64,000 nt of DNA from Gemmobacter sp. (GTDB lineage: Bacteria > Pseudomonadota > Alphaproteobacteria > Rhodobacterales > Rhodobacteraceae): the NCBI RefSeq assembly GCF_034676705.1, contig NZ_JAUCBS010000006.1:110476-174475 (forward strand), given 5' to 3'. The notes beneath the pieces were generated by a model. It was not told the origin of the DNA, made no database searches, and was given only the letters and a program-made list of their open reading frames with translations. Both the position numbers and the translations under genes were made by a program. This document shows, in pieces, positions 8,240-16,364 of the stretch; the first letter of the stretch is position 1, and each line of letters begins with the position of its first letter.

Positions 8240-8833
8240 ATGCCGGATCGACGTCAGGTTCTGGGCGGATTGGCGGCTGCACTGCTGCCGCTGCCCGCGC
8301 ATGCGGCTGTGCTGGGATCCGCCACGGTGGTGCAGGGCCGCGCCACGCTCAGCCGGGGTCAGGGCGACCTGATGCTGACGGTGGGCGAGGCGCTGCACGA
8401 GGGTGATCTGGTGCGCACCGCCGATGCCTCGCGCGCAGAGCTGCTGCTGACCACGGAAACCCATATCACGCTGGGCGCCGGGGCCGAGCTGCTGGTGGAA
8501 CGCTATCTGGCCGATATTGGCGGGCGGCTGGTGATCGGCGGGCCGATGGTGTTCGACCGGCCGGGCAGCCTGCCCAAGGTGGACCTGACCATCGTCACCG
8601 CCTTTGGCGAAATCGGCGTGCGGGGCACGCGGTTCTTTGCCGGGCCGTCCAACGGCGTGTTCGCGGTGTTCGTCCAGCGCGGCGCGGTCGAGGTGATGGC
8701 GCAGGGCCAGACCCGCCGCCTTGGTCCCGGCGACGGGGTGAACCTGCCCGAGGGTGCGCCCCCGGGCGAGGTGGTGCAATGGGGCGTGCCGCGCATTCTG
8801 GCGGCCTTTGCCAGCGTCGGTCTGGTGCCGTAG
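8240..8833 (+). CDS. FecR-domain periplasmic protein, Tat-type signal
   Basis: A 197-residue secreted protein. The N-terminus DRRQVLGGLAAALLPLPAHA looks like a twin-arginine or long Sec signal cleaved after an AHA site. The rest is a FecR-like beta domain: SATVVQGRATLS, GDLVRTADASRAELLL, HITLGAGAELL, then VDLTIVTAFGEIGVRGTRF and FVQRGAVEVMA. FecR domains usually sense or relay periplasmic signals, but no sigma factor or cognate FecA lies next to it and no transmembrane anchor is visible. Starts further upstream are possible in frame (for example at 8162), but the one at 8240 gives a proper signal peptide. The gene is alone between panB and a convergent oxidase gene. Confidence 0.75.
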   Translation: MPDRRQVLGGLAAALLPLPAHAAVLGSATVVQGRATLSRGQGDLMLTVGEALHEGDLVRTADASRAELLLTTETHITLGAGAELLVERYLADIGGRLVIGGPMVFDRPGSLPKVDLTIVTAFGEIGVRGTRFFAGPSNGVFAVFVQRGAVEVMAQGQTRRLGPGDGVNLPEGAPPGEVVQWGVPRILAAFASVGLVP

Positions 8834-8839
8834 GGCGCG

Positions 8840-10036
8840 TCAGGCGAAGATCGCCGGCGACAGGTCGGCCACCCGGGTGACGCCCAGCAGCTGCATGGCG
8901 CGGCGGGTTTCCTCGGCCAGGATCGCCAGCGCGCGGGCGGCGCCGGCGGGGCCTGCGGCCGCCAGCCCATAGGCAGTGGCCCGGCCCAGCAGCACGGCAT
9001 CGGCGCCCAGGGCCAGCGCCATCACCACATCCGCCCCGCGGCGGAACCCGGAATCGACCAGCAGCGCGAAATCCGGCCCCGCCGCCGCCCGCGCGGGCGC
9101 GATCAGGTGCAGGGGCGCAATCGCCCGGTCCACCTGCCGCCCGCCGTGGTTCGACAGCACCACGCCATCCGCCCCGGCATCGACCGCAAGGCGCACGTCA
9201 TCCACATGCTGGATGCCCTTGATCAGCAGCTTGCCCGGCCAGCGCGCCCGGATGCGCCCCAGCATGGCCCAGTCCATCTCGGTCCGCATGTTCGACGACG
9301 ACCAGGCGGCAACGCCGAACAGGTCGCGCTGGCCTTCGGGGGCAAAGGGTTCCAGGTTGGGAAAGCGCGGCATGCCGGGTTGCAGGATGGTGCGCCACAG
9401 CCAGCCGGGATGGAACAGGGTATCGACCTTGGCCGACAGGGAAATCCTGCCCGGCCCGGCGTAATTGCGCCGGTCCCATTCGCGGTTGCCGATGACGGGG
9501 GTGTCCACGGTGACCACCAGCGCCTCGCAGCCCTGCTGCTGCGCGGTATCGACCAGCGATTGCCAGACCGTATCGGGGCCATAGCAATACAGCTGGAACC
9601 AGTGGCGCAGGCCCGGCACGGCGGCGATATGGGCGATGGTGGCGTTTGACACCGTGCTTTGGCCAAAGGGCACGCCGGCCCCCGCCGCCGCCTGGGCCAG
9701 CGCGCGGTCGCCATCGGGCCACAGCAGGCCGTTGAACCCCGTCGGCCCGATGCCGAAGGGCAGCGCCATGGGGCGGCCGAACAGGTTGGTGGAGAGATCG
9801 ACCGACGAGATGTCGCGCAGGATGCGCGGGGCCAGGCGGTAATCGTCAAAGGCGGCACGGTTGCCGTGCAGGGCGCGTTCTTCCTCGGCCCCGCCTTCCA
9901 GATATTCGGCGGAAAAGCGCGGCAGGCGGCGCAGCGCCATGGCGCGCAGATCGTCGATGGACTGGGCGCGGGCCGGGCTGCCGCTGGTCACATGGCGGCG
10001 GCGTTGGTGCGGCAGGGGCTGGGGGGCGTTGCGCAA
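8840..10036 (-). CDS. FMN-dependent alpha-hydroxy-acid oxidase/dehydrogenase (LldD family)
   Basis: About 398 residues of the (S)-2-hydroxyacid oxidase TIM-barrel family, which oxidises L-lactate, glycolate, mandelate or similar acids with FMN. Visible elements are FGIGPTGFNGLLWPDG, QLYCYG, VVTVDTPVIGNREWD, LLIKGIQHVDDVRLAVDAGADG with the FMN-phosphate lysine, the SNHGGRQVD active-site loop, and LLVDSGFRRGADVVMALALG. The N-terminus is uncertain. TTG at 10036 has GGAG seven bases upstream and is preferred over a GTG at 9991 that lacks a ribosome site. It lies downstream of the TonB receptor on the same strand, but a strong hairpin separates them. Confidence 0.85.
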   Translation of the reverse strand: MRNAPQPLPHQRRRHVTSGSPARAQSIDDLRAMALRRLPRFSAEYLEGGAEEERALHGNRAAFDDYRLAPRILRDISSVDLSTNLFGRPMALPFGIGPTGFNGLLWPDGDRALAQAAAGAGVPFGQSTVSNATIAHIAAVPGLRHWFQLYCYGPDTVWQSLVDTAQQQGCEALVVTVDTPVIGNREWDRRNYAGPGRISLSAKVDTLFHPGWLWRTILQPGMPRFPNLEPFAPEGQRDLFGVAAWSSSNMRTEMDWAMLGRIRARWPGKLLIKGIQHVDDVRLAVDAGADGVVLSNHGGRQVDRAIAPLHLIAPARAAAGPDFALLVDSGFRRGADVVMALALGADAVLLGRATAYGLAAAGPAGAARALAILAEETRRAMQLLGVTRVADLSPAIFA

Positions 10037-10099
10037 GGGGCGTCTCCGGCAAGGGTTCGCAACATGCGTAGCACCGCCCGGTGGCCCGTGACAAAGGGA

Positions 10100-10126
10100 A
10101 ACGGGCGGCAACGGATGCCGCCCGTT
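10100..10126 (-). terminator. Rho-independent terminator of the TonB receptor gene
   Basis: A perfect 11-bp stem (AACGGGCGGCA / TGCCGCCCGTT) with a five-base loop. On the minus strand it is followed by a T-rich TTTCCCTTT stretch. It sits 13 nt after the receptor stop codon and before the hydroxyacid oxidase start, so it likely separates the two transcription units. Confidence 0.75.
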
Positions 10127-10138
10127 CCATATCGTGGA

Positions 10139-12241
10139 TCAGAACGTCTTGCTGATGGTCAGCTTGAAGTTGCGGCCCGGTTCGTTCAGGTAGGCGATGG
10201 TCGGCTTGTAGGTCTTGTCGAACACGTTCTCGATGCCGAAGTCGATGGTGGCGCCGGCCAGCACGCCCGATTGCGGGGTGTAGCTGATGTTCAGGTCGTT
10301 GACGCCCCAGCCCGGATGCGTGGTGGTGGTGGTCTTGCCGACAATCTTGACCTTTTCCTGCGCTTGCAGCGACCACGAGACATCCAGCCCGTTGGCCCAG
10401 CGTTTGCCCAGCGTCAGGCGGGCCTGGTTGCCAGGGTTGTAGAGATAGTCGCTCCAAACCGCGCCGATGACGGTGCCGGTGCTGGCGTAGTGCTGTTCCT
10501 TGTGGTCGGCCAGCGTCACGACGCCCTGGGCATAAAGCCCGCTGGCCATGTCATAGCGCGCGGCCAGTTCCACGCCCTGCATCTTGTAGCCCAGATATTC
10601 GCTGGTGCCCCCCGTCGACGGCCCGAACAGCGCATGGCGCACGTTGGTCCGATACATGCTGACCGATCCGGTCAGCCGATCGCCGGCCGCAAACACCGAA
10701 TCGCCGGCGTATTTCACGCCGATTTCATAGTTGCGGTTCTGTTGCAGCGTGTCGCCGTAATACATCCCGCCGCGGGTGGGCGAGGTGAAGTGGAACACGT
10801 CCAGCGTGGCCAGCCCTTCGCTGTAGGCGGCCGAACCAAAGGCGGTGAAGCCGCGGCCCAGCCCCTTTTCCACCCCGAAGCCGATATTGCGCGCCGTGGT
10901 TTCGAATGGGCCATAGGTCGTTGCGGCGCCCATCACGCGGCGGCCCTGGATTTTCTGCCGTTCGATCCGGGCGCCGGTGCTGACGCGCAGGTCATTGCCG
11001 AAGTCCATGTTGTCGATGGCGAAAATGCCCATGCGGGTGTAGCTGCCCGAGGGGCCATAGGCGGTGTCGGGCACCGTGCTGAACCCGCCGGTGGCGCGGT
11101 CGAACCCATAGGCCGTGCGGCGCAGGTGCGACCAGTCCAGCCCTGCGCGCAATTCATGCGAGACGGCGCCGGTCTGGAAGCGGGCGGTGTTCTTCAGCGT
11201 CACCCGGTCGGTCACCAGATCGTAGCGGCCGGCAAAGGTGGCGCCGGCGCCAAAGCTGCCGGTGCTGGTTGCCAGCGGCAGGATCTCGATCAGCTGGTCC
11301 GAGCGCGAGACCTTCAGCTCCAGATCCACCAGATCGCTGCCGGTGGGCTTGTAGGTCCACGCCAGCGAGGCGACGGTGCCCACGCGGTCGCGGTTGACAT
11401 TGCCGAACGCGGCCGCGCCGGTGGCCTGGCCATAGGGCACGTCACGCTCGGCGCTGGCCGAACGGTTGATGCTGAACACCAGCGAATTCGCCTCGTTGAT
11501 CCGGTAGCGCGCCTTGAACAGATAGGACGGCACGTTGAAACCGGGCGAGTTGATCAGCGTTCCGTTGCCGTCCTTCTGCTGGTCCAGCGACCGGCGGGTG
11601 TAGTTCAGCAGGAAATCCACGCTGCGGTTCGGCTGCCAGGCCAGCGTGCTGGAGGTGACCCAGCCGTCCCCGTTGGAATTGACGCCCAGCAGCTGGCGGG
11701 CCTTGATCCCTGGCTGGTCACCGGTCAGGTCGGCGCCGTTGATGGTTTCCATCGCCACCGTGCCGCCCGCAATGCCGGATCCGTATTCCAGCGAGGCGAG
11801 CGGCCCGGTCAGCACCGAGATCCGTTTCATCAGCGCCGGATCGACCAGCATGTCGGAGGAGTTCTGGTAGACGCGGCTGCCATCGGTGGAAATGCCGTCC
11901 ACCGCCACCTGGGCCGACGGATCGTTCGCCATGTGGCTGGTGCCGCCAAAGCCGCGGATATTGGGCAGCGACCGCAGAATGTTGCCGCGCCCGGCGGTGA
12001 TGACCGCAGGCGCATCGCGCAGCGCATCGTTCAGGGTGCCGGCCTGCTTGCGGGTGATATCCTCGGCCGTGACGGTGCTGACGGGGGCGGTGCCGGTGGT
12101 GGTGCCGTAGCCCGCGCCGGTCAGGGTGACGGGATCCAGTTCGGTGGCCTTGGCAGTCGTCGAGGTCTCTTGCGCGGCCAGCATCAGCGGCAGGCTTGCG
12201 GCAGAGAACAGCGACAACATGAATATGGCGCGCATGTTCAT
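10139..12241 (-). CDS. TonB-dependent outer-membrane receptor (haem-type by context)
   Basis: A 700-residue outer-membrane receptor. It has a signal peptide (about 1-23), then a TonB-box-like region, a plug domain (TAEDITRKQAGTLNDALRDAP, then LPNIRGFGG and VAVDGIS) and a beta-barrel ending in FKLTISKTF with the expected terminal phenylalanine. It would import a ferric or haem ligand with energy from TonB. Being divergent from hmuSTUV points to haem uptake (HmuR role). However, the FRAP and NPNL-type boxes typical of haem receptors are not apparent; the corresponding region reads HFTSPTRGGMYY. The start at 12241 is an ATG with a second ATG two codons on. Confidence 0.85.
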   Translation of the reverse strand: MNMRAIFMLSLFSAASLPLMLAAQETSTTAKATELDPVTLTGAGYGTTTGTAPVSTVTAEDITRKQAGTLNDALRDAPAVITAGRGNILRSLPNIRGFGGTSHMANDPSAQVAVDGISTDGSRVYQNSSDMLVDPALMKRISVLTGPLASLEYGSGIAGGTVAMETINGADLTGDQPGIKARQLLGVNSNGDGWVTSSTLAWQPNRSVDFLLNYTRRSLDQQKDGNGTLINSPGFNVPSYLFKARYRINEANSLVFSINRSASAERDVPYGQATGAAAFGNVNRDRVGTVASLAWTYKPTGSDLVDLELKVSRSDQLIEILPLATSTGSFGAGATFAGRYDLVTDRVTLKNTARFQTGAVSHELRAGLDWSHLRRTAYGFDRATGGFSTVPDTAYGPSGSYTRMGIFAIDNMDFGNDLRVSTGARIERQKIQGRRVMGAATTYGPFETTARNIGFGVEKGLGRGFTAFGSAAYSEGLATLDVFHFTSPTRGGMYYGDTLQQNRNYEIGVKYAGDSVFAAGDRLTGSVSMYRTNVRHALFGPSTGGTSEYLGYKMQGVELAARYDMASGLYAQGVVTLADHKEQHYASTGTVIGAVWSDYLYNPGNQARLTLGKRWANGLDVSWSLQAQEKVKIVGKTTTTTHPGWGVNDLNISYTPQSGVLAGATIDFGIENVFDKTYKPTIAYLNEPGRNFKLTISKTF

Positions 12242-12319
12242 GGGGATGTTCCATCGGAAGGGGGAGGGATGTCGGCTGGCTTCCGCTGGCTCTATGCGTC
12301 TTGAAGCGAATAGTTTTGT

Positions 12320-12334
12320 GTTTTTGTCAAGAAC
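12320..12334 (-). promoter_or_regulatory. Receptor promoter -35 element within an inverted repeat
   Basis: GTTTTTG-T-CAAGAAC is a near-perfect palindrome about 80 nt upstream of the receptor start. Its minus-strand reading contains a consensus TTGACA. It may be a repressor site for an iron regulator; it does not match the Fur or Irr consensus well enough to name one. No convincing -10 was found. Confidence 0.4.
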
Positions 12335-12395
12335 CGTCGGGCCGAAAACTCCCTGTTGCGGCTTTTCGGTCGATGGCGGTTTCGGTGAATGTGGC

Positions 12396-12443
12396 TTGAT
12401 CCGACGCGGGAATCCCCGTAGTTAACCCGACTGATACTATCAG
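12396..12443 (+). promoter_or_regulatory. Putative hmuS promoter with downstream operator palindrome
   Basis: TTGATC (12396-12401) and TAGTTA (12419-12424) are spaced 17 nt apart and could be a sigma-70 promoter. Immediately downstream lies CTGATA-C-TATCAG (12431-12443), a perfect palindrome well placed for repression around the transcription start. It is about 100 nt before the hmuS ATG. Iron control is expected for this operon, but the regulator is not identified by sequence. Confidence 0.4.
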
Positions 12444-12540
12444 GTATATCCCTGCGGATTGCCCGATTTCCGCCCCAGCCAGCCCCCCTGCGGGCCAGCC
12501 AGATCCTTGCGGCACCCGACCCAGGCAAAGGACTGCGACC

Positions 12541-13584
12541 ATGGCTGAACGGCCCTCTCCCCAGACCATCCGCGCGCTGCGCGCCGAAAACCCCAAGGCC
12601 CGCGCCCGCGATTTCGCCCAGACCCATGGCATCACCGAGGCAGAGCTGGTCGCGGCCTATGCCGGTGCCCATGTCACGGTGATCGACGCGACGCCGGACC
12701 GGCTGATCCCGATGGTCTGCCAGCTGGGCGATGTGCTGGCCCTGACGCGCAACGAAAGCTGCGTGCATGAACGGGTGGGGACGTATCAGGATTATCACGC
12801 CGGCCCGATGGCGCAGATGGTGCTGGGGGCGGAAATCGACCTGCGGATTTTCCCGTCGCACTGGGTGCATGGCTTTGCCGTGGCGGAGCCGGGGGCGGAT
12901 GGCGCGGTCAAGCGCAGCGTGCAGGTGTTCGATGCGGCGGGCGACGCGATCCACAAGGTCCACCTGCGGGCGGAATCGGATGTGGCGGCCTTTGACGCGC
13001 TGGTAGAGGCGCTGCGCCTGCCCGACCAGTCGGGCGCCCTGACCCTGACCCCGCGCGCGGCGGTGGAACCGGCCAAGGCCGACCCCGCCAAGGCCGATGC
13101 CTTGCGGGCCGAGTGGGACGGGATGACCGACACCCACCAGTTCCTGCGCATGATCCGCAAGTTCAAGATGAACCGGCTGGGCGCCTATCGCGTCGTTGGC
13201 GCGCCCAAGGCGCGGCCGCTGGCGGTGGATGCGGTGACGCAGCTGCTGCACCGCGCATCCGACCAGAAGGTGCCGGTGATGATCTTTGTCGGCAACATGG
13301 GCTGCATCCAGATCCATGGCGGGCCGGTGGACCGCATCGTGCCGATGGGGCCGTGGATCAACGTGCTGGACCCCCGGTTCGACATGCACCTGCGCACCGA
13401 CCACATCGCCGAGGTCTGGGCGGTGACGAAACCCACCCGCACCGGCGATGCCATCAGCGTCGAGGCGTTCGATGCCGAAGGCGGGCTGATCCTGCAAATC
13501 TTCGGCTATCGCAAGGATACCCCGGCCGAGCCGTGGAATGCGCTGGTCGCCGGCCTGCCGGTGGCCGAGGAGGTGCTGGCATGA
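12541..13584 (+). CDS. hmuS: Haemin-degrading factor / haem chaperone HmuS
   Basis: A 347-residue HemS/HmuS/ChuS family protein made of two tandem repeats of about 170 residues. N-terminal repeat: LRAENPKARARDFAQTHGIT, then RNESCVHERVGTYQDY. C-terminal repeat: FVGNMGCIQIHGGPVDRI, then DPRFDMHLRTDHIAEVW. The protein handles or degrades imported haem in the cytoplasm. It is the first gene of hmuSTUV, and its stop overlaps the hmuT start. The ATG at 12541 is preceded by AAAGGA. Confidence 0.95.
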   Translation: MAERPSPQTIRALRAENPKARARDFAQTHGITEAELVAAYAGAHVTVIDATPDRLIPMVCQLGDVLALTRNESCVHERVGTYQDYHAGPMAQMVLGAEIDLRIFPSHWVHGFAVAEPGADGAVKRSVQVFDAAGDAIHKVHLRAESDVAAFDALVEALRLPDQSGALTLTPRAAVEPAKADPAKADALRAEWDGMTDTHQFLRMIRKFKMNRLGAYRVVGAPKARPLAVDAVTQLLHRASDQKVPVMIFVGNMGCIQIHGGPVDRIVPMGPWINVLDPRFDMHLRTDHIAEVWAVTKPTRTGDAISVEAFDAEGGLILQIFGYRKDTPAEPWNALVAGLPVAEEVLA

Positions 13585-14417
13585 TGCGCGCGCTGGCCCT
13601 TGCCGCCCTGTTGCTGCCGGGGGTGGCGCTGGCCGACCCGGCGCAGCGCATCGTGTCGATCGGCGGATCGGTGACGGAAATCGCCGTCGCACTCGGCGCC
13701 ACCTCCCGGCTGATCGCCCGCGACACCACCTCGACCTTTCCGGCCGCGATCAAGGACTTGCCCGATGTGGGCTACATCCGCGCGCTGTCGGCCGAAGGGG
13801 TGCTGGCGCTGGGGCCGGACATGATCATCTCCGAGGCGGGCGCAGGCCCGAAGGAGGCGGTGGACGTGCTGCGCGCCGCGGGCGTGCCCTTCGTCGAGAT
13901 GCCGGGCGATCCGTCGCCCGCCGGGATCCTCGCCAAGATCGACGCGGTGGCCAGGGCGCTGGAGTTGCCCGCCGAGGGTGAGAAATTGCATGCCGAGGTG
14001 GCCAGGGGTCTGGCCGAGGCCGAGGCGCGCGCCGCCGCCGTGCCGGGCCCCCGCAAGCGGGTGCTGTTCGTGCTGGCGCTGCAATCGGGCCGGGTGATGG
14101 CGGGGGGCGAGGGGTCGTCCGCCGCGGGCATCATCGCGCTGGCGGGCGGCGTGAACGCCGCCGAAGGCTTCAAGGGCTACAAGCAGATGACCGACGAGGC
14201 TGTGATCGCCGCCGCCCCCGACGTCATCCTGATGATGCACCGCGACGGCGACCTGGCGGTACACAACGCCGACGTCCTCGCGCATCCGGCTCTGGCGCAG
14301 ACCCCGGCGGCGCAGTCGGGCGCGCTGGTGCGGATGGACGGGCTGCTGCTGCTGGGCTTTGGCCCCCGCACGCCCGAGGGCGCGCGGGAACTTCACTCTG
14401 CGCTGTATGGGGGCTGA
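13581..14417 (+). CDS. hmuT: Haem ABC transporter periplasmic binding protein
   Basis: 278 residues. The N-terminus has a Sec signal peptide (RALALAALLLPGVALA). The mature part is a class III (TroA/BtuF-like) binding protein: RIVSIGGSVTEIAVALGA, DLPDVGYIRALSAEGVLALGPDMII, and a long linking helix between lobes. It captures haem in the periplasm and delivers it to HmuUV. The start overlaps the hmuS stop (ATGATG), and a second ATG is the next codon. Confidence 0.94.
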   Translation: MMRALALAALLLPGVALADPAQRIVSIGGSVTEIAVALGATSRLIARDTTSTFPAAIKDLPDVGYIRALSAEGVLALGPDMIISEAGAGPKEAVDVLRAAGVPFVEMPGDPSPAGILAKIDAVARALELPAEGEKLHAEVARGLAEAEARAAAVPGPRKRVLFVLALQSGRVMAGGEGSSAAGIIALAGGVNAAEGFKGYKQMTDEAVIAAAPDVILMMHRDGDLAVHNADVLAHPALAQTPAAQSGALVRMDGLLLLGFGPRTPEGARELHSALYGG

Positions 14418-14420
14418 CCC

Positions 14421-15485
14421 GTGGTGGCCGTGCCCGCGCATGTTCCTGCCGGCGACCGCACCCACCGCGCCGCGCTGACCTTTCGCCTGCTGCTGGTGGC
14501 GGCGGTTGTGGTGGGCGTGTGGTCGCTGGGCACCGGGGCGGCCGGGGTGCCGCTGGGCCAGGTCGCCCGCGATCTGCTGTGGGGCGAGGGGCTGAGCCAG
14601 CGTGACCGGGTGATCCTGATGGACATTCGCCTGCCCCGGCTGGCCATGGGCCTGCTGGTGGGCGCGGCCCTTGCGGTGTCGGGCGCGCTGATGCAGGGGC
14701 TGTTCCGCAACCCGCTGGCCGATCCGGGCATCGTGGGGGTTGGCGCCGGCGCCGGCCTGGGCGCGGTGGGGGCCATCGTGCTGGGCGGGCTGCTGCCGGC
14801 AGGCATGGCCGCGCTGGTGGGGGTGCATCTGGTGCCCTTTGCCGCGTTTCTGGGTGGCTGGGGGGCAACGCTGATCCTGTATCGCATCGCCACGCGGGGC
14901 GGACAGACGCAGGTGGCCACCCTGCTGCTGGCCGGGATCGCGCTGGGGGCACTGGCGGGGGCGCTGACCGGGATCCTGGTCTACATGGCCGACGATACCC
15001 AGCTGCGCAACCTGACCTTCTGGGGCATGGGGTCGATCGCCGGGGCCAGCTGGGCCAAGATCGGGCTGGGCCTGCCGCTGATCCTGCCGGTCCTGTTGCT
15101 GTCGCCCCTGCTGGCCCGCGCGCTGAACGCCCTGTCGCTGGGCGAGGCGCAGGCCGGCCATATCGGGATCGAGGTGCAAAAGGTCAAGCGGCTGGCCATT
15201 CTGGGCGTGGCGGCGGCGGCCGGTGCCTCGGTGGCCATTGCGGGGGGCATCGGCTTTGTCGGCATCGTGGTGCCGCATCTGCTGCGGCTGGCGACGGGGC
15301 CGGATCACCGCTGGCTGTTGCCCAATGCGGCGCTGCTGGGCGGGATGCTGCTGGTGCTGGCCGACATGGTGGCGCGCACGCTGGTGGCACCGGCCGAACT
15401 GCCCATCGGCATCGTGACCGCCGCCATAGGGGCGCCGGTGTTCCTGTGGATCCTGCTGCAACGCCGCGGCTTCGGGGGGCTATGA
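14421..15485 (+). CDS. hmuU: Haem ABC transporter permease (FecCD family)
   Basis: 354 residues starting at GTG, 3 nt after the hmuT stop. It is a multi-spanning inner-membrane permease of the FecCD/BtuC family. Characteristic segments are LMDIRLPRLAMGLLVGAALAVSG, MQGLFRNPLADPGIVG, LTFWGMGSIAGASW and GFVGIVVPHLLRLATGPDHRWLLP. It forms the haem channel with HmuV. Its stop overlaps the hmuV start. Confidence 0.95.
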   Translation: MVAVPAHVPAGDRTHRAALTFRLLLVAAVVVGVWSLGTGAAGVPLGQVARDLLWGEGLSQRDRVILMDIRLPRLAMGLLVGAALAVSGALMQGLFRNPLADPGIVGVGAGAGLGAVGAIVLGGLLPAGMAALVGVHLVPFAAFLGGWGATLILYRIATRGGQTQVATLLLAGIALGALAGALTGILVYMADDTQLRNLTFWGMGSIAGASWAKIGLGLPLILPVLLLSPLLARALNALSLGEAQAGHIGIEVQKVKRLAILGVAAAAGASVAIAGGIGFVGIVVPHLLRLATGPDHRWLLPNAALLGGMLLVLADMVARTLVAPAELPIGIVTAAIGAPVFLWILLQRRGFGGL

Positions 15486-16252
15486 TGCTGGTTGCACGCG
15501 ATGTCACGGTCTCGCTGGCCCGTCGTCCGGTGCTGCATGGCGTGTCGCTGACCTGCCGGCCCGGCACGCTGACGGCGATTGTCGGCCCGAACGGGTCGGG
15601 CAAGACCACGCTGTTGCGGGCGCTGACCGGCGATCTGCCCTATGGCGGGTCGGCGCAGTTGAACGGGTCCGAGATTGCGGGGGCGGGGGCGGCGGTATTG
15701 GCGCAGCTGCGCGGGGTGCTGGCGCAATCCACCCAGCTGACCTTTCCCTTTACCGTGCTGGAGGTGGTGCGGCTGGGCCTGACCAACGGCGGCGGCGATG
15801 CCCGTGCCATGGCGGCGCTGGCACAGGTGGGATTGCAGGGCCATGCCGGCCGCGTGGTGCAGGAGCTGTCGGGCGGCGAACAGGCCCGCGTGCATCTGGC
15901 CCGCGTGCTGGCGCAGGTCTGGGATCCGGTGGTGGATCATGGCCCGCGCTGGCTGTTCCTGGATGAACCCGTGGCCGCGCTGGACATCGGCCAGCAGCTG
16001 ACGGTGATGCGGCTGGCGCGCGATTATGCCAACCGGGGCGGCGGCGTGGTGGCGGTGATGCACGACCTGAACCTGTCGGCCATGTTCGCCGACCGCGTTG
16101 CGCTGATGCTGGATGGCCGGCTGCTGGCCGACGGCCCGCCTGCGCAGGTGCTGACCGATGCCCATCTGTCGCGCGCCTATGGCTGTGCCCTGCGGGTGAA
16201 CACGGTGCCGGCGAACGGCCCCTGGCTGGTGCCGCAGGCCGTTGGCGCCTGA
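15482..16252 (+). CDS. hmuV: Haem ABC transporter ATP-binding protein
   Basis: 256 residues. Walker A is GPNGSGKTTLL, the signature is LSGGEQARVHLARVL, and Walker B is RWLFLDEPVAALD, followed by the switch histidine region VVAVMHDLNLSAMFA. This last cistron of hmuSTUV energises haem import. ATG codons at 15482 and 15485 are both possible; the first overlaps the hmuU stop. No clear terminator hairpin follows before the next promoter. Confidence 0.95.
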   Translation: MMLVARDVTVSLARRPVLHGVSLTCRPGTLTAIVGPNGSGKTTLLRALTGDLPYGGSAQLNGSEIAGAGAAVLAQLRGVLAQSTQLTFPFTVLEVVRLGLTNGGGDARAMAALAQVGLQGHAGRVVQELSGGEQARVHLARVLAQVWDPVVDHGPRWLFLDEPVAALDIGQQLTVMRLARDYANRGGGVVAVMHDLNLSAMFADRVALMLDGRLLADGPPAQVLTDAHLSRAYGCALRVNTVPANGPWLVPQAVGA

Positions 16253-16283
16253 GGTGAATTTTATTTAACACCACAAGTTTTTA

Positions 16284-16311
16284 TTGACCTGTGCCCGATG
16301 CAGCTTAGGCT
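16284..16311 (+). promoter_or_regulatory. Putative promoter of TRAP transporter 1
   Basis: TTGACC at 16284-16289 and TAGGCT at 16306-16311 are separated by 16 nt, about 54 nt before the dctP start. The -10 element is weak but of the TAnnnT form. Confidence 0.4.
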
Positions 16312-16364
16312 GCGGGACATACCCCGGGCCAACCGGGGGCCCATGTCTCAGGGGAGGAGTAGAC

